In this document: piece by piece, positions 61,747-64,000 of the stretch | Layout: each line of letters starts with the position of its first letter | Numbering within the stretch: the stretch's first letter is position 1 | From: Streptomyces lycii | GTDB lineage: Bacteria; Actinomycetota; Actinomycetes; Streptomycetales; Streptomycetaceae | Direction: 5' to 3' | NCBI RefSeq assembly: GCF_009735685.1 | Contig: NZ_WHPN01000404.1 | Coordinates: 4,623 to 68,622, forward strand | Length of the DNA: 64,000 nucleotides | Made by a program: the position numbers and the translations under genes | Notes under the pieces: model-generated | What the model was told of the DNA's origin: nothing | Database searches by the model: none | What the model saw: only the letters and a program-made list of their open reading frames with translations

Positions 61747-62511
61747 TCAGTGGTGCTGATCGAGGAGACGTTCGGCTCGCGCCAGATCCTCGGGAGTGTC
61801 TACTGCCACTCCGTCGTCCAGGACGGGCACCATCCGTACGGCGTGGCCGTGTTCGACGAAGCGCAGCATCTCCACTCCCTCGGCACGCTCCAAGGGCCCC
61901 TGCTGGAGCCGCCGGAAGTGCTGGAGAGCCTCGCCGGTGAAGCCGTAGAGGCCCAGTTGGCGCAGGTACTTCGGCCGGTCGCCCCTGGGGTACGGGATGG
62001 GCTGGCGCGAGAACATGAGGGCCTCGCTGCGAGCCGTGACGACGACCTTGACGACGTTGTGGTCCAGGACGGCGCCGACATCGACCAGCTCGGTGTAGGC
62101 GTTCACGGCGAGGGTGCTGGGCGGAGTGAATTCCAGGGCTTCGGAGACGTCGTTGATGGCGGTCGGCGAGATGAACGGCTCGTCGCCCTGGACGTTGATG
62201 TATCCGTCGGCTGGCAGGCGTGCGGCTACCTCCGCGACGCGGTCGGTGCCGGTGAGGTGCTCCCCGGTACGGATGCTGTCGATGCCGAGTTTGCGGCACT
62301 CCGCTTCGATGCGTTCGTCGTCCGTCGCGACGATGGCTCCGTCGAGGCGTTTGGCCTCCAGGCAGCGCTGGTGGACGTGCCAGAGCAGCGGCTTGCCGCC
62401 GAGGAGGGCCAGTGGTTTGCCGGGGAAACGGGAGGCACCCCAGCGGCACGGTATGACGGCGATGTGCCGGCGGCGTTGGGCGTCGGTCTGTCGGGCTGTG
62501 GTGGCGGCCAC
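61747..62511 (-). CDS. KdsB-like CMP-sugar cytidylyltransferase
   Basis: A 254-residue nucleotidyltransferase of the KdsB/CMP-acid sugar synthetase family. The CTP-binding motif is IAVIPCRWGASRFPGKPL, with DDERI and the metal-site NVQGDEPFI. PYPRGDRP and the C-terminal VDTPEDLARAE also agree. Actinobacteria make no KDO, so the substrate is probably another 2-keto acid sugar or an unrelated acid. GTG start, 33 bp behind the NUDIX gene. Part of an operon entering from the right edge. Confidence 0.83.
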   Translation of the reverse strand: MAATTARQTDAQRRRHIAVIPCRWGASRFPGKPLALLGGKPLLWHVHQRCLEAKRLDGAIVATDDERIEAECRKLGIDSIRTGEHLTGTDRVAEVAARLPADGYINVQGDEPFISPTAINDVSEALEFTPPSTLAVNAYTELVDVGAVLDHNVVKVVVTARSEALMFSRQPIPYPRGDRPKYLRQLGLYGFTGEALQHFRRLQQGPLERAEGVEMLRFVEHGHAVRMVPVLDDGVAVDTPEDLARAERLLDQHH

Positions 62512-62544
62512 GGCGTCCTCCTGGTGGTCGGGTTCGGGCAGGCT

Positions 62545-63105
62545 TCAGGTGAGCTGGGCGAGCTTGGCGCGGACGGTGGGTGAGGAAGTGGTCGCGAACG
62601 GCCGCCACTGGTAGCCGTCGACCTCCTCCTCCTGCAGCACCACCGCGTGATCGGTCGCGAGTTGGAAGGCCCAGCGGAAGTCCACGTGGTGGTGGGCCGG
62701 CTCGTTCTTCGACGGGTTCGCGTCGATCGCGTGCACGTCGATGTCGAGGGGGATGTCCTCGTGGCCGGCGAGGGGAACCACGGCGCTCGGCGGGATGCCG
62801 GCCTCCTCGTGCAATTCGCGCAGGGCGGCGTCGCGCAGGCGCTGGTCGGACGGTTCGTTGTGCCCGCCGGGCGCCAGAAGTTTCCCGGACGCCTTGTGCA
62901 GGATGTGGAGCACGTGCCGTTCACCGTTGATGACGATGGCGCTGCAGGTCACGTGGGCAGGGAAGGTCTTGCGGCTGGTGGGATCGTCCGCGCCCGCGAG
63001 TACGTCGAACAGCATCGTCAGGGAGGCGCGCTCGTCCGGGTGGCAGGCGAGGTACGCCTCGGTGACGGCGCGGACGTGTCCGGTGGAGGGTGGCAACGAG
63101 GTCAC
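62545..63105 (-). CDS. NUDIX hydrolase
   Basis: A 186-residue NUDIX protein. The box is PGGHNEPSDQRLRDA followed by ALRELHEEAGI, close to GX5EX7REUXEEXGU with Asp near the first Glu. It should split a nucleoside-diphosphate-linked compound, perhaps a by-product or substrate of the neighbouring cytidylyltransferase. GTG start overlapping the preceding stop (GTGA), so tightly coupled to the SAH-hydrolase-like gene. Confidence 0.82.
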   Translation of the reverse strand: MTSLPPSTGHVRAVTEAYLACHPDERASLTMLFDVLAGADDPTSRKTFPAHVTCSAIVINGERHVLHILHKASGKLLAPGGHNEPSDQRLRDAALRELHEEAGIPPSAVVPLAGHEDIPLDIDVHAIDANPSKNEPAHHHVDFRWAFQLATDHAVVLQEEEVDGYQWRPFATTSSPTVRAKLAQLT

Positions 63106-64000
63106 CTTTCGAAGTGGCGGAGCCAGGTTCTGGCGATGGTGTCGCGGTCGGCCGCCGGCATCTCGTGCAGTCCGGGCTGGAGCCGCGTGTGGCTGAGTGC
63201 GGCGGTGGCGGCGAGTATCTCGGCCTGGACGAGGTGGATGTAGGTGCCGACGGCGGCGCCGTGCACGAAGTTGACGGCACCGCCGTCGGCGAGAACGTAG
63301 AAGTAGTGGCCGGTGACCTCGTACCGGGTCAACTGGGGGCCAACGGGCTGACGTTCGTAGAGGTCGTCGAGGCTGCCCAGTTCGAGTTCGTCCTCGGAGG
63401 AAGTCACCGATCCGAGGTACGCGCCGTTGCGCAGGGCGGCGAAATCCTCGTGCCGGAGGGCGAGATTGCCGGTGGCGCACAGGACGAGATCCGCGTCGTG
63501 GACGGCTTCGGTGGTGGACGCGCTGGTGTGGAAGCCGAGGGCGTGCGCTTGTACCCGCTTGACCGCGTCGTTGTCGTACACGGTGACGCGCAGGTCCTGG
63601 GCACGTAGGGTCTGCGCAATCGAGCGACCGATCTTGCCGAAGCCGATGACGCAGGCGCTGCGGCTCGTGAGGATGTCCCCGCGGGCGCGGACGAGGGCGT
63701 CGGTAGAGAACACGATAGACCGGCCGACGAGGTGGTCCTCGCAGTCCTTGAGCGGTGAGCGGGCCACGGACACGACCGGGCACGGGAGCGAGCCGAGGGC
63801 CGCGTACCGCTGGTGTCCGTTCTCGGTGTCTTCGACGACGCCGAGGATGCGGCCGGAGAACTTGTCCACGAGGGTGTCGAGGCTGGCTGCGAAATAGCCG
63901 CCGATGTCGACCAGGACGACGTCCTGGCCGCCGGCCGTGTCCTCCAGGTAGTGCAGGGCCTGGGTCTCGTCGGTGAACCGCTCGCGGCTCAGGTCGTGGA
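63102..64000 (-). CDS. S-adenosylhomocysteine hydrolase-like protein, 5' end beyond window
   Basis: The visible part (about 299 residues) is open to the window edge, so the true start lies to the right. It contains a Rossmann NAD site CVIGFGKIGRSIAQTLRAQD (GxGxxG) and later LVLCATGNLALRHEDF and GAYLGSVTSSEDELEL. These resemble the NAD domain of SAH hydrolase with its ATGN strand. Residues for adenosine binding cannot be checked fully. In context it may act on an adenosyl or other nucleoside-linked compound rather than in housekeeping methyl metabolism. Confidence 0.7.
   Translation of the reverse strand, partial: HDLSRERFTDETQALHYLEDTAGGQDVVLVDIGGYFAASLDTLVDKFSGRILGVVEDTENGHQRYAALGSLPCPVVSVARSPLKDCEDHLVGRSIVFSTDALVRARGDILTSRSACVIGFGKIGRSIAQTLRAQDLRVTVYDNDAVKRVQAHALGFHTSASTTEAVHDADLVLCATGNLALRHEDFAALRNGAYLGSVTSSEDELELGSLDDLYERQPVGPQLTRYEVTGHYFYVLADGGAVNFVHGAAVGTYIHLVQAEILAATAALSHTRLQPGLHEMPAADRDTIARTWLRHFER

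Noticed and set aside
61747-62511. True KDO cytidylyltransferase (kdsB) for lipopolysaccharide
   Set aside because: No other KDO or LPS gene is present and the sequence context is actinobacterial; only the enzyme family can be stated.
1-64000. CRISPR arrays, tRNA and rRNA genes, integrase
   Set aside because: No regularly spaced identical repeats, no tRNA T-loop signature and no recombinase motifs were seen on either strand by eye. A tRNAscan and HMM search would be decisive.

Overview
The window is high-GC actinobacterial DNA, most likely from Streptomyces or a close relative. Evidence for this is the strong third-position GC codon bias, the frequent GTG starts, genes chained by 4-bp ATGA/GTGA overlaps, a WhiB regulator, DUF317 and DUF2637 proteins, and an SCO6880/SCO6881-type conjugation module. 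It reads as a large integrative and conjugative element (or an integrated plasmid) carrying two defence cargo regions. No integrase, partition gene, rRNA, tRNA or CRISPR array was seen, so the element's ends probably lie outside the window.

Layout. (1) 0.6-3.5 kb: a two-gene short prokaryotic Argonaute system of the SPARDA type, with a DUF4365-nuclease/APAZ protein followed by a short Piwi protein. (2) 3.5-5.1 kb, minus strand: an HTH/ImmA-IrrE metallopeptidase gene and a PIN-like nuclease gene. A perfect palindromic operator separates them from the next operon. (3) 5.2-18.9 kb: a complete class 1 DISARM operon, drmD-drmMI-drmA-drmB-drmC. (4) 19.1-20.9 kb: a DUF91/DUF5655 nuclease-like gene converging on a DPPY DNA methyltransferase gene. 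(5) 21.2-44.2 kb: the transfer operon. It encodes an NlpC/P60 wall hydrolase, membrane channel proteins, SCO6880-like and VirB4-like ATPases and a VirD4-like coupling protein, followed by a long run of small unknown genes. The coupling protein, a C5 methyltransferase and two DUF317-type genes look damaged. (6) 44.5-49.3 kb, minus strand: a complete qatABCD defence operon, flanked by an IS5-type remnant. (7) 49.9-56.9 kb, minus strand: mobilisation and replication genes (relaxase, MobC, DUF2637, WhiB, DnaC-like ATPase, replication-initiator-like protein). (8) 57-64 kb: regulators, an ImmA-IrrE/MAB_1171c pair, a HAD hydrolase, and a KdsB-like/NUDIX/SAH-hydrolase-like operon that runs off the right edge.

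The cargo offers several layers of anti-phage defence: guide-dependent (SPARDA), modification-based (DISARM) and Qat, plus the nuclease/methyltransferase pair. The remaining genes would move and maintain the element.

Two observations seem new. First, at least eight otherwise unrelated proteins of the transfer region end in the same kind of tail: an R-V-x-A-A-R-x-R-S-T-like box about 26-32 residues before the stop, then a disordered Ala/Pro/Ser stretch ending in arginines. The relaxase end resembles it. This could be a type IV secretion signal marking a set of proteins delivered with the DNA. Second, the two main element operons, which face in opposite directions, begin with homologous leaders. 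These share primary-sequence boxes and two hairpins whose stems differ in a compensated way, so they are a candidate cis-regulatory RNA.
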